64,000 nucleotides of DNA from Chrysemys picta bellii (Eukaryota; Chordata; Testudines; Emydidae), in the NCBI RefSeq assembly GCF_011386835.1, contig NC_088800.1, forward strand, positions 18,562,572 through 18,626,571, written 5' to 3'. The notes under the pieces were generated by a model. That model searched no databases, had not been told where the DNA came from, and was given only the letters and a program-made list of their open reading frames with translations. Shown one piece after another: positions 12,101-22,700 of this stretch (the stretch's first letter is position 1; the number at the start of each line of letters is the position of its first letter). A program made the position numbers and the translations under genes.

Positions 12101-15100
12101 CAGATCCCTAAGTGGCCCCCTCAAGGATTGAACTCACAACCCTGGGTTTAACAGGCCAATACTCAAACCGCTAAGCTAACTCTCCCCCATCCCATTTAAG
12201 GCCTTTAAGTGCTACTGCAATATAAATGATGTTTTTTTCAAAATTGCAAATTTAATAGAATGCCAATAGATCAGTGAATATTAGTCGCTAGTCACAAAAT
12301 CATTACATTTGCATGACACAACGTAACCCCCATTTATTTTTCTTATTTCAGGATGTTTGGGCAAAAGACCACCAAAGTTTTTAACAGTTTTGTGTGTTGC
12401 GAGAGAGAAACTGACAACAGTCCAGTCTGTGTGCCAATTAAGCTGAGACTGGCTCCACAGGGAACCATCATCCTTACCTAGAAGGATGCTGGTTGTGATA
12501 CCAAGCCGCGAAGTGTGGAAAGGAAGAAAAAAGAGGAGATACTCAGGAATGTGACAGGGAAATGAAGTCTTCTAGGCAGGGAGGAAAAATAAATGGGAAA
12601 TGTGGACCTGATCACGTTGCTATTGAAAGAGGTGAAAATCCTCACCCTATTCTGGCTACTTTATTCTGGGTAAAAGAGCCATGTTAGGGGCAAGGCCACA
12701 CAGTACTGCTGAGATTCCAGGCAGCGTTGGGGATCATAGGGCTGCCCCACGAGGCTGTTGTAACTAAGATGGTCCCCCACAAGCGACTTGCAGCAATTTA
12801 ATGATCTGTTTTTTCCATTGTCCACGCCAAGTGAACAACAAAGTTGGAATGAAAGCACAGTGGTTAGCTTCATTTCTGATTCTCACATACAATGTGGGGG
12901 AGATGGAGTTTCATGTCCCTTCTGGTGAACATTTATAATTGGGAGGAAATAATCAGTGAATATTAACGACTACACGAGAACATTTTAATTCATCTTAAGT
13001 TTTGTAAAACCCTCCAGTTATAAGACCTAATTTTCTTTTAATAGAAGTCTGGCGGACTGTTCGCTCTAACGGTTCAGTTGGCATTGCTATAATGGCAGGA
13101 ACTCCACTTTGGAACAAAAATAGATGAAGTTTCTATATATTTCCATGTGTCTTTGTTGGGCCCATTGTACGCTGGAAAGGAAGGTATTACACTTCTGATT
13201 GGTGCAGTAGATAGAAGCAGGATATATTTACTCTTGCCTCTAGTTCCATCTACGCTGGCACTACCACCATTAATGGAAGGACTTGGTTATAACCCCATAA
13301 GGATGATCTTGTATTTAAGACAAGTCAGGAGAAGACCATTTTATTGATGGCTCTGCACTAGGTGCCCCTTGATACCTGGGGGAAAAACAACAGAGCCTCA
13401 ACATCCTTACCACTAAAATGTGTATAAACAACCCACCTCACAGGTGCATTGATTTGCGAGGCCACTAGAGACAACAGTGCTGTTTAAGGCATCCCCTGAC
13501 ATGGCTAAATTATTGTCCCAGATTGCAGTATAGGTGGAACTGAGCCATGGTTTAATCATGTTCCCAAAGCATGCTAAAGGCCTGCCAAAGTCCAAGGCTG
13601 TTGTTGCATGGGTCAGGAACACAGATTTATACAGTGTTCACTCCAACTTAATGGAAAGACTCAGCTGTGCTTTAATTGGGTAAGGAGGCGGGTAGGTTGA
13701 TTCTGGTGATCCAATTACAGTCCTTTTTACTTATTAAAATGTAAATAACATCTTGTGTAAGGAGCATGCATACACATTGTGAGTCATTCTGGAAAAAAAT
13801 TGATTATTGTGTAGATAAACAATGATGGATCAGGTTGTGTGAAACACGAGGCCAAAAGCAGACTGTTTAACCACCTAAAAAGTATAGTAAGTGTGCTAAA
13901 AAAAACCCCACATCTTATTGCTGTTAGCAAGTGGAATTTAGTTACTGCAAATATGGTTGTGTGGATGCAGCATAATTAGTCTTGACAATTGTTTTTAAAG
14001 GCTGTTTTAAGAGTTATATCCCATCTGCATCTAGGTTACTAGGAATCATTTTTTTAAAAAGTGATTTCTTAACACTGCTGAAAATATAGATGTGACCTTA
14101 ACATACTAAGGAACAGACTTTCAATAATAGTGCCTTGAAGTAGATAAGTATCTTTTTTTTGGTTTTAATTGTCTGTTCATGAATCATAGTTGGCAGTTTT
14201 TCAGAAGGTGCTTTTATATGTATAAGATATAAGAACATGTATCACCATTCGTTTATACACCAATTAGGCCAAAATTTCACACTTAGGCATCCATAAATCA
14301 GATATTTGGCACAGGCACATGGCCACTTAGATACAAACTGTAAAATCTTCAGTTGCGTGCATGTACCAGTCGCTCTTATACATACATTAGATGTTCACTG
14401 ACTTTTTGGTGGGTACGTAGTTTTAAGATTATGGGGTGATTAGTTCACATTATTTTGTGTCTTATTTTTGGTAGACATTATTCTATGGGCAGAGGTAGTG
14501 GATATTCTTAGTTGAGGCATGTTTAAAAAATATAAAGCTTTGAGTATCTTGCACAATACTTTGTATAGGACACTTGAAACTCACTTTCATTCCATATTCT
14601 TATAGACATGGCCTTTGGAATGACCAACATATTCAGAATACCCGAGCTTGGTAGCTTAGCTATTTTTGGATATACAAGTGTTTACTCACGTAAACACAAA
14701 GCTTACCACTGGTCCAATATTCCACAGTGTCACATCTACATACTTGCACACACTCCAAAACTTTGTTCTAGCATCAGACTAGATGACAGGATGGAAGATT
14801 ATGCATTTCCGATTCAATTAGGAAGTCACCATAATTTAAAGATCTACTAAAACAATGTATCTATTGACTGACGAAGCACAACCTAGGAAAATAGCATCTT
14901 CAGGAGAGTATGGTTGAATCAATAGAGCTATGAGATAGGAGTAAATTTACACTATGTCCAAGTTGGAAGGGTTGGGGTCCAAATGAGGCACCCCAAAAGA
15001 ACTGTGAACCATGTGGTTCTTTCACTGTCATATGAACTAACCAATAATACATGAATCTCTTTCAGCGGATGCTTTTATAATGACATCACCCATTCATGCA

Positions 15101-16530
15101 GACATAGAACATTCTACTAGGAGCCCAAAAGGACACATGAACAGGTTCCACCAGTGGTATTACTGATCCTTGCCTCATGGAGACAGCTACTGTATTTTAG
15201 TCTCCAGTGAAACCACCAGTGAAATGAGGTATAAGTGACCCATCTATATAGTTTGGGTATCAAGTTGTAAAAGCACTTTTGGGCTGAAAAGTGCTATGTA
15301 AAAAGAAGTAGAGCTCAGAGCCCTGTAGTCCATTAGGATATTGGTCTAGAGATGTGTAAAATTATGTTCAAAATCAGGCTAAGCCCGCCAAGCATTGCTG
15401 AAATCATTCAATCCCTTTTTGGGCACATGGGTCTATTTCATGGTGCCCATGCAAAAGCCATCGAATTTCACATGTTCCCCACCCAAAATGGCAGTTTTGG
15501 CTACTGGTCAGTTTTAGCCTGAAATCCAAATGAAAGTGAACATAAGAACGGCCATACTGGGTCAGACCAAAGGTCCATCTAACCCAGAATAGAAGTGGCT
15601 TGTACTAACCCTACCAAAACCACCACTATTGGGCTGGAGGGACTGGAGGCCTGACCAAAGGCCTGTGGAGGAGTCTGGGTTGCCCTTGTGTTCAGGCTTC
15701 ACCCGCAGGCCTGTGGCTGGGTTACTAATGGTAATGCTGTCACCTTCGGAGCTGGGAGGGGCACTCAACACAAAGTGCCACCACCCCAAGGACACGTGCC
15801 ATGGCGATGGCGCAGAGAACATTTCCACACCCTCTTGGGCACCTGCCCTGTGCGGGTCTCAGCACCAGCCCCTCAGGGTACCTGGGTCCCATCACCCCCA
15901 CTCCCAAACACCCAGCCCAGGGGCCTGTACCCTCCGCAGGGCCTCCTTGGCCCGGACCAGGTGCCCCTTCAGGGCCTTCCTGCGGAACTCGTGCAGGTTC
16001 TCGAAGTACTCGGCCTCCTGCTCCTGGTCTTGGGCGAAGAGCGAGTCCAGCACCACCCTGCGGCCGCACAGCTCCAGCGCCCAGCCCAGGTAGCGCTCCA
16101 GCCCGCGGCACAGCGCCTCCAGCTCGGCCTCCTCCAGCACCGGCCCGCTGGGGAAGAGCAGCGTCCACAGGCTGCCGCTGCTCTGGCCGGGCAGCACTGG
16201 GGGCAGCTGGGGGAAGCAGGGCTCCAGGCGCTCGCTCAGCGCCGCCAGCTGCCGGTGCACGCCCAGCAGGGCCTGCGCCGAGAACAGGCCGGCCCAGCTC
16301 TGCTGCTGCTCGGGTGCCGCCGTCTCCTCGCCCCCTTCCCCGGCGGCCGGGCCGGCCGCCCCGCGCTGCTGCTCCTGCAGGGTGCGGTTGTGGCAGGTCA
16401 CCGCGAACTTGCTCTCGATCTCGTTCCAGCCCACGAGGAAGCGCAGTTTGTGCGGCTCGGGCTCGGCGAACGCGTTCTCCCGGATGGCCACCCAGCCCTC
16501 CAGGCTGTCGGGCTGCGGCTCGGCCTCCAT
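1..16530 (-). CDS. WHAMM: WHAMM, WASP homolog associated with actin, Golgi membranes and microtubules (3' end missing)
   Basis: Nine minus-strand exons join in frame: 16530-15931, 11221-11048, 9643-9505, 8871-8702, 6506-6341, 4835-4648, 2987-2901, 2811-2716 and 199-1 (partial), giving about 606 codons against roughly 809 residues in human WHAMM. The product is known to bind cis-Golgi/ERGIC membranes through its N-terminal domain and microtubules through its central coiled coil, and to activate Arp2/3 with C-terminal WH2 and acidic motifs. Residues 1-200 hold the N-terminal domain with the signature PDSLEGWVAIREN. Residues about 201-540 are long charged helices (for example EEDEAYQEL, QLELYDVQFEIL, KQDEVVYYD). 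The last visible exon turns Ser/Pro/Gln/Lys-rich, the expected linker before the poly-proline stretch. The WH2 and acidic region lies beyond the left edge. No frameshift or stop is seen. Introns hold SINEs and MITEs. Confidence 0.96.
474..1228. mobile_element. Charlie-like hAT element, interrupted by a younger hAT MITE
   Basis: Starts CTGTGGTTCTCAAC and ends GGTTGAGAGCCACTG, inverted termini of the hAT-Charlie kind. Flanking octamers (466-473 and 1229-1236) agree at only some positions, as expected for an old insertion. It lies in the WHAMM intron between exons 8 and 9. A second element at 660-994 splits it. Confidence 0.75.
660..994. mobile_element. hAT MITE with perfect 8-bp target duplication
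   Basis: Inverted ends CAGGGGTCGGCAACCTTTGG and its near-perfect reverse complement at 973-994. The flanks 652-659 and 995-1002 are both CTATACAC. The interior is GC-rich and largely self-complementary, with no transposase. Confidence 0.92.
2716..2811 (-). CDS. WHAMM: WHAMM exon 8 (GC donor)
   Basis: Acceptor AAATGCAG, 32 codons KRDKVKEEEKKKKAW to RLKTFKE. The exon ends AAAGAG followed by GCAAGT, a GC-AG intron donor. A GT four bases on would shift the frame into exon 9. Phase 0 at both ends. Confidence 0.92.
2901..2987 (-). CDS. WHAMM: WHAMM exon 7
   Basis: Acceptor CCATCAG, 29 codons from DQCEESRRYRLQQAQE to HHSIQL. Donor GTGAGT. Phase 0 at both ends. Confidence 0.93.
4648..4835 (-). CDS. 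WHAMM: WHAMM exon 6
   Basis: Acceptor CCTTTCTAG, phase 1 in. Encodes EKQDEVVYYDTCENPEELQ, then a more divergent stretch, then RLEAKRGTICARRAYLRNKK. Donor GTAAAT, phase 0 out. A short run of A bases spans the exon end. Confidence 0.93.
5136..5409. mobile_element. Inverted-arm retroelement fragment (Penelope-like candidate), copy 1
   Basis: The left arm 5136-5182 (TTCAGAGTAACAGCC...GTATCCGC) is followed by the opposite-strand arm from about 5220 to 5409. The two arms are parts of the same repeat in inverted orientation. Identical 14-bp flanks (5122-5135 and 5410-5423, TCTCC plus T6 plus AGG) show it was inserted as a unit by target-primed copying. Assignment to Penelope-like elements rests on the inverted arms, long variable target duplication and hammerhead-like core (5330-5367), and is an inference. 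Confidence 0.7.
5940..6113 (-). mobile_element. tRNA-derived SINE with CR1-type tail, copy 1
   Basis: Read on the minus strand, it begins with a tRNA-like head containing a perfect pol III A box TAGCTCAGTGG (6092-6102) and a B box GAGTTCAATCC (6056-6066), then a middle part and a tail matching CR1 3' ends (GGACTAGATGACCTCCTGAG). This is the turtle tRNA/CR1 SINE architecture. It lies in a WHAMM intron and is not a tRNA gene. Confidence 0.9.
6341..6506 (-). CDS. WHAMM: WHAMM exon 5
   Basis: Acceptor ACGTGCAG, then MENLDEQEENIALVEKLE and on to ITQLDTLRRQIK. Donor GTAAGA. 166 nt, phase 0 in and phase 1 out. Coiled-coil heptads are visible (LEIEYYETQLELYDVQFEIL). Confidence 0.95.
7868..7953. repeat. 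43-bp tandem duplication after a poly-C run
   Basis: Two adjacent identical copies (7868-7910 and 7911-7953) of CCCCCATAATAATGC...ATGCAGAAAT, directly after a C-rich run at 7852-7872. Intronic in WHAMM. Confidence 0.95.
8702..8871 (-). CDS. WHAMM: WHAMM exon 4
   Basis: Acceptor ATCTGGCAG, phase 1 in. Encodes MHKQMEQDRKRFGQATWA through RELCLNHKRTDIRKN, a charged helix of the microtubule-binding coiled coil. Donor GTAAGA, phase 0 out. Confidence 0.95.
9236..9345. repeat. Possible MITE fragment (GGCCCTGTCTAC type)
   Basis: Begins GGCCCTGTCTACAAAC, similar to the ends of the MITE at 55.8 kb, with partly complementary inner segments (ACTTGCAC / GTGCAAGT). No target duplication is visible. Confidence 0.4.
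9505..9643 (-). CDS. WHAMM: WHAMM exon 3
   Basis: Acceptor TCCTTACAG, then IGRLGPKRIEALQKEAEDW and on to SIQDITVSYFKETVTALA. Donor GTAATG. 139 nt, so it leaves phase 1. The join to exon 2 looks several residues shorter than I recall for the mammalian protein at this point. Confidence 0.93.
11048..11221 (-). CDS. WHAMM: WHAMM exon 2
   Basis: Acceptor CCATTAG, then 58 codons beginning VLQKHKNADTMVALM and ending at EIL before donor GTAGGT. Phase 0 at both ends. It holds the conserved EEDEAYQELV and QYLLQPFRDMRE segments. Confidence 0.95.
12003..12187 (-). mobile_element. tRNA-derived SINE with CR1-type tail, copy 2
   Basis: The same tRNA-like head as the copy near 6.0 kb, with A box TAGCTTAGCGG (12168-12178) and B box GAGTTCAATCC (12125-12135), but its tail follows a different CR1 subfamily, the one present as a LINE at 42.05 kb. 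Lies in WHAMM intron 1. Confidence 0.9.
15541..15591. repeat. Short interspersed repeat fragment (CATAAGAACGGCC type)
   Basis: About 50 bp beginning CATAAGAACGGCCATACTGG, a motif I recognise as common in turtle genomes. A diverged copy in the opposite orientation lies at about 42.0 kb. Confidence 0.6.
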
Positions 16531-16700
16531 GGCCCAGCCCGGGGCAGGCGGCTCAGAGCCCGGCCAGGCTACCGGACCCGCCGCCCGCGGGCTCCTCTCG
16601 CTGCCCCCCCAGCTGGCCCCAACGTTCCGCCCCCCGCTACCGGGTATCACCTGGAGCGAAACAGAAAGTGACATTTCTTAAAGGGCAGCGCGGGGCGGGG
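15930..16700 (-). promoter_or_regulatory. CpG island covering the WHAMM 5' end
   Basis: A dense CG-dinucleotide, GC-rich stretch over WHAMM exon 1 and its leader, dropping sharply at the edges. No TATA box is evident next to it. A CpG-island promoter for WHAMM is inferred; the exact start site is not visible. Confidence 0.7.
15931..16530 (-). CDS. WHAMM: WHAMM coding exon 1
   Basis: Encodes residues 1-200, starting MEAEPQPDSLEGWV, aligned to the known WHAMM start by its first residues. The reading frame stays open for 48 codons upstream to another ATG at 16674, but that leader is Gly/Ser/Ala-rich and unlike the family. The exon ends AGG with donor GTACAG, phase 0. It is extremely GC-rich, which makes long shadow frames on the other strand. 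Confidence 0.95.
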
Positions 16701-16993
16701 GGGGGAGAAGTATGCGGGAGGGATATACGTCACCAGAGCCTCTGCTTTTGATTGGTTCCTTGGCCTTGGGGAGGAGCCAAAGAGTTGCCCCAGGAAGTGG
16801 AGCCCATTGAAAAACAGATGCTCCTGGGAGGCGTAGTCAGCCTGTGACTTTAAAAGGAGGAGCCGCGAGGCTGGAAGACTTGGTTCCACTTGAAGAATAT
16901 AAACACACAGGCATGCACACACCTCTCCCTCTTCAATGTAGTTAATGTTCCCTGATTTAAACCAGAATCAAAAATGCAGTTGATATGAATAAT

Positions 16994-19140
16994 TAGGGTG
17001 ACCATACTATGCTAAATACAGGACACCGGGTAAAATTACTCATATTCAAGTGCATTCAATGGCAATCAATCAGAGTTATGCAGTAGAAACGTTCAAATTA
17101 ATATCTCCAGGCTACTCCTGTCAAAAAGAAATATGGTGTAGTCAGGGCCGGCTCTAACTTTTTTGCTGCCACAAGCAGCAAAAAAAAGCGCCGTCCCCCA
17201 AGTCTCCCCCCCCCACCGAGCGCCGCGCCGCCGGAACCCCCCGCCCCAAGCGCCGCGCCCCCCGCCGCCGCCCCCCCCCGCCGAGCTCTGCGCCGCCGGA
17301 GCCCGCCCCCCCCGCCGAGCGCCATGCCGCCGGAGCCCGCCCCTGCCGCTGGAAACCCCCCCCCGAGCCCCCCGCCGCCCCCCGCCGAGCGCCGCACCGC
17401 CGAGACCGCCCCCCCGCGCGCCGCGCCGCCGGAGCGCCCCCCCCCACGGAATGCCGCGCCACGCTCCCCCTGCCGCCCCTTACCAGGTGCCGCCCCAAGC
17501 ATGTGCTTGGTTGCCTGGTGCCTGGAGCCGGCCCTGGGTGTAGTTGAATTATTTTTATTTACCTTCTTATCTGTAAGGTTTAGGGTTCACAAGGGGACAG
17601 GTGACCCACATACCTACCACCTCACTCACACACACGGGGAGCGGTTACACACAAACACTCCCGTACCCCTCTCTCGCATGGGGGAGTGACCAACCAACCT
17701 GACCCTCCCTGCCTGGCACTCTCTGTTCTCCACGCCTGGCTGGGATGGACCCACCTCTTCTGGTACCTGGCACCGGGTCTTCTCAGGGCAATATGTGGGG
17801 CCGGGGGGGTGGGGCACATAGGATCACATGCCCCTGCCCAGATTTCTGTCAGGGTTCACATCAGAATGTGGCCAGCAGCAGCCTTTCGGCACCATTCAGG
17901 AGGGAAGGGACAGGAGCTGCTTCCAGCTGCAGGGAAGGGGGGTGGGGAGTGGAAGGGATGGCCTGACCCACGTCTTTGCAGAGCTCATCTCTACTCTCCC
18001 CCTCCCTTGTGGCTGGAAGCAGCTTGTCCCTTCCTGCCCACACAGTGTGGAAAGGCAGCTAACATCTCCAGGCTACTGCTGGCCACTGACACAACCCAGC
18101 CACCTCCTGTCCCCTGGCTACAGCACGGGCAGGAAGGTGTTAAGCCCTAAGGATGCATTGTGCACCAGGGCCCAGGGAATCTGACTGCAGGGCTTCAGCG
18201 AACATGGCCAGCGAGATGGCTCAGTAGGGGCTGGTGCCTAGGGGATGGAGCAGCCCTGGGCTCCCTGGGGGCAGGACCCAGGGTGGGGGGAAACAGGTAA
18301 AGAGTGTAATAAGCCCCTGCCTGGGGGGCTGCTGTGGAACTTGTAGGGGCTTGTAGGGGCGGAGAGGCTGCCGTGTACCAGCACTGCGTGGGACATTGGC
18401 ACATGCAGGGCTTGGCTTGTCCTGGCCAGCGACCTGGGCAGGAGGGTCTTGGGCTTTCCCAGGGCACCGGCCCAGTCAGAGGCAATGAGGGAAGGAAGAA
18501 GTCTGCCAGCCAGGCTGTTGGTGAGCTGAGCCCTCTGACCAGGGGCTGGTTCTCCGCACAGCGCTGGGAGCAGGAGTGCCATGCCGGGGGCGGTGAGGAT
18601 ATAGAAGAGAGGAGCAGGGCCGGGGGACGGGCAAAGGGGCAAAGCAGGGAGAGGACAGCGAGAGGGGGGAGCATGTAAAGAGCCGATGCGTGGGCAGCAG
18701 AGGCAACATGTAACCGGCTGCCGCCTCCCTGCACTCACCAGCCACTGCAGCTCACAGCACGCAGCCAGTGCTGACCGGAAATGGGACGGGAGCGGGGCCC
18801 TGCTGGCCGAGAGCCAGCACGCAGTGGGGGCTGTACTGATGGACCAGCAGAGGAAGCTGCCAGTCCCGTGTGCTGCAGCTTTGCCCCGCCACCCCAGCCT
18901 TGCACACCCACCCCCCTTGTCTGCCACTGGACCCCCCACTCACCGCTGGTGAGTGAGTGGCTCGCGAGCAGGGATCCGGCCAGCAGCAGGATCTGCCAGT
19001 ACTGATTGGGAGGAAGGGGGGGGGGGAACACGACAGAAAATATGGGACAATTTGCCCGTTTTTAAGAAAAAGTCGGGACACCTGCAGAAGGGCTTAAATA
19101 TGGGACTGTCCCTTTAAAAACAGGACATCTGGCCACCCTA
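16994..19140. mobile_element. Long element with TAGGGTGACC ends, carrying a nested hAT MITE
   Basis: Left end TAGGGTGACCATA and right end GGCCACCCTA are inverted, and the subterminal GGGACACC/GGGACTGTCCC motifs match those of the short MITEs at 34.96 and 41.83 kb. Flanking octamers (16986-16993, 19141-19148) share AATAAT. The interior 17.6-19.0 kb is GC-rich without a recognisable transposase. The element at 17143-17536 is a later insertion. Confidence 0.6.
17143..17536. mobile_element. hAT MITE (CAGGGCCGGCTC family), copy A
   Basis: Ends CAGGGCCGGCTC and GAGCCGGCCCTG, with perfect 8-bp target duplication GGTGTAGT at 17135-17142 and 17537-17544. The interior is a C-rich, GCCGCC-repetitive tract, which produces spurious proline- and glycine-rich open frames. 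Confidence 0.93.
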
Positions 19141-19580
19141 CAAATAATGCAAACATGTGCAGTTCCACCGTACAGTCACTGTGGTAGAGACTGAGCAAAA
19201 ACGATATTCAGTTTAGGAAACAGATTTTCATGCTATGCATTGTGAACTAGTATGCTACAGAGAATTATGTTAATGTAACACTGAGAAAGTATGCTCAGTC
19301 AAGAATCATGAAATACATACTCACTTCCACTATCACAATATCTTAGCATTAGTTTGCCCATAGTTGAAACATAGCCATCTCTGGTTCCGGGCTCACCCAC
19401 TGCCTCAGTTTCTCCTTGAATGGTCATCTCGCCGTCTTCCTCTCTAGTATTCTACCAGCTTTCCCTTTGAGACAAGTAGTAGGCCTTTCAACAGAAACTA
19501 TCTAATCTGTTTGCCCATCACTGTAGTATTTGAGACCCAGATCCTCAAATATATTTAGATACCTAATTCCCCTTGCTTTT

Positions 19581-19763
19581 AATGTTGTTGTAGCCATGTT
19601 GGCCCAGGATATGAGATACTAGGTGGGCCAGGTAATATCCTGGTGGTGGAATAGACAAGTTTTTGAGCTAATGCTAAAGAATAATCCTAAACCTGAAAGC
19701 TTGTCTCTTCCACCAACAGAAGATGGTCTAGTAAAAGATACTACTTGACTCACCTTGTCTCCC
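19581..19763. mobile_element. Diverged inverted-arm repeat (GTTGTAGCCATGTTGG type)
   Basis: The left arm begins GTTGTTGTAGCCATGTTGG. After about 100 bp the opposite-strand arm follows (GAAAGCTTGTCTC...CACCTTGTCTCCC), with GACAAG and CTTGTC inner segments. Same inverted-arm plan as the copies at 5.1 and 49.3 kb, but a related, older family. No target duplication found. Confidence 0.5.
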
Positions 19764-22700
19764 TCATTGATGTCAATGGTAGTTAGGCATCTACATACCA
19801 TTGGGGAGCTGGGCCTGATTGCTTTCCACATAAAATCAATAGCAATTGTGAAGTCAGTAATGGAGAGAGAGCGATACACTTTACCCAGGATATGTGATAA
19901 ATATAATTGCATAGATAACTGATACTTTACTAATAAAAACCACTAATTCAAAATGTATTGTCGTTTAGACATACAAGAGGAAATACAGAGCTGTGTAGAA
20001 GTGTATAGCAAGTCTAGAACCTGATTTTGGAAATAATGGGACTAGTTAGGTGAGTACAGTTGCTGACATGTGCAAATGTTTAGCAGGTTATGCTCTTCAG
20101 TGGCAGTCATACACCACTGTTGCAAAGTTATCAGCTCTTATAAATTAAGGCAGGTTGGACAGTTTCATTTGATGGATGGGAGATTACAATGATGTAGTCG
20201 CAATTCAGCACTATTTTCTCTCAACCTGAATGTCTCAGCACGGTGTTAAGAGGATGCTGCTACTAGAAATGGCAATTTTTAGATGAAAGATAATACTGGG
20301 CTGGGGTCAGAATGATGGAAAGGCTGATAGTACTTTGCCCACAGCCCCAGAGCTGCTAAGTGTTTCTGCCAAAATCAGGAGCAAAAGAGTTAACAATGTT
20401 GATATTTAAATTGTCATCATTAGCATTCAGCATCAATACCCCTTTGATGTAAAAGGAGGAAACCCACACCCCTCTTAAAGCTAGTGCCCCTTTCTACCGC
20501 TCTGTAGATCCAAACAGCACTGCATCAGTTCAAATTCTGAAGATTGTCTCAGCCTTCATAATTTAAAAGGGAAGCATAAATTATAGAGAAACTAGGAAAG
20601 TGCCGGACACAAAACAGTAAAGGGATCAAGTGAGAAGAGCAAGTATAGAACTTGTCTACTTTCAAATGGATACATTTACCTCATAAACAAAACACCACAT
20701 TTTCCTCCAAATTGAGTAACTTGAAGTATGCAAAAACTGAAACAGAGACACTGCAGGTGAAATGCAGCTCTGTGCATAGGGTAAGCACAAGGCTTAACTC
20801 CCACTTACAGCTCAAAAGGTTGAGCAGGACTTAGGTAGTACAGAGCCCTGCTGTACACTGGGGAATTTCAGCAAATATTCTGTTGTGGCCTCCTAAAATA
20901 AGGGCATGCGCCATCAGTGCCAGTTTTGCACCAGGATAACCCTGGGGGCGGGGGTTATTCCAGATTTACACAAGATAATTGAGAGCAAAATTTGGTTCTA
21001 ATTTGAAAATTAATACAGACAATCTTGTCAAAATACCGAGAATGGCTGCAACTAAGGCTACACCATTCATGTGGAAATATTTCCTCTCTGACTTCAAAAA
21101 TAACAGAGGAGATGCCAGGAGTCTATGCAGAATGAGCCTGGCCACATTGGTAGTTAGTTCATAATTCATCACTTAGTGGACAAACAGCAGGAGTGAGAAA
21201 AAGTGAGAGGAAGAAACACAAAAATAAAGTGGAGAATTTTCCTTGGTGGGCCTGTGTGGCCAGTGAAACACAAATAGACATTTCTGAGGCTGCAATAACT
21301 GCACTGTGCTTTTAAACAAAACGATGCCAGTCACTCCAGGCTTATACAAGAGAGGAAATGGGTGAATAATTTGTAAGGCATTCAAGAACTTCTGCAATTA
21401 ATGCTTGCTCTGTAGCTTGTCTGCAAGCTAGAGAGTATTACATATTTCAGTTTCAGTTGATTTGTTTGGACACATAAGTCACCAGGGTTACTGCAATCTA
21501 AATAATTTCTAATCATCATTATTATTAATAATATAGGGGCTGTTCTTTGATCAGATAAACCAGGGCACTCCACTTACCTAGCCAGCAGCTGTTTTCTCTG
21601 CCATTGTCAGCCTCCAGATAGTCTGTATGTATAGGTACAGTATGTATCGGTACAGTAGTAATAGAAATAAATGTATTTAAAATATATATACAGATTAATT
21701 ACTTGTACCATAATGTTTTCTAGGATCCAATCTTGTGTCCCATTGAGATAAATGGCAGTACTTCTACTGACTGAAGTGGGAGCAGGACTGTGCCATTTAA
21801 ACTTTTATAAAGAAGCTAACAGATATTTAAACTAAACTAGGTCAGTGCATGCATGCGTGTGTGTGAGAGAGAGAGAGAATATATGCTCCCTACATAAGGT
21901 ATAAAAAATGTTACTTCCTCTTGACTCACTACTTTGTAAAACATGTCTAGGTTCACTGACAGACACCTCAGACACTTTTAATACCATCAGCAGAGTTCTC
22001 TATTTTTAAGGGAGCGTTGCATAATTGTTTAAAGTACTTCAAGCCTGGGAACACCACAACACTTTTTGAGTCATTTTTTTCAGTGTATGACATTCTTCCT
22101 GGTGACATTTAAGTAGCGTGCAGCTGAATGACAGCTGGGACCGATCTATATTTGTCACTCTTGCTCATAGCTGACATGTCATTTGAGAAACGGTCTAGAA
22201 TTACTTTAATACATCTTTCAGCTCCAGGCACAGGAAGCTAGCAGGGAATTACCTTCATGTGAATAAAATTTTGCTAGGAAAAATAGATGTGAAGTTTGGT
22301 TCATCTCGGTTATAAGAAGAATTTATGGATCCTTAAGATAAGGCGGCAAGTTTTTAGGTTGTAAGAGTTCATCTTTTCTTAAGTGTTTTGTATTGTTGAA
22401 CCTCCAGGACTTTAAACATACTGCATTGTAATTGTATCTATGTTTGTAAATTGAGCAAACCACATAATCCAGAAAGTTTTTTGGCAGGAGAGTTCCAGAC
22501 ACTTTTAATTATACTTGTTTTAATGTATGTAATTGAATTACAACATGCTAGGCAAAATACTTGATATTTCAGTTTTGGATTTAGTAGCAGATAATTTATA
22601 GTTTGTAAAACGGACTGTTTGGTTGTTAAATTATGAAAAATCTTTGCAGGAGTTAGACTTTTTTTCAATATATTTCAAGACTATTGTCCTGTTGAATATT

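Noticed and set aside
15688..16751. Long plus-strand open frames of 316-327 codons over the WHAMM first exon
   Set aside because: They are shadows of the extremely GC-rich minus-strand exon, with low-complexity Arg/Pro/Ala content and no family likeness.
17098..17689. Proline-, glycine- and alanine-rich open frames on both strands
   Set aside because: They lie inside the C-rich interior of a hAT MITE bounded by a perfect target duplication.
18195..18952. Open frames of 179 and 233 codons on the minus strand
   Set aside because: GC-rich interior of the 2.1-kb element. No recognisable domain, no splice context and many overlapping frames on both strands.
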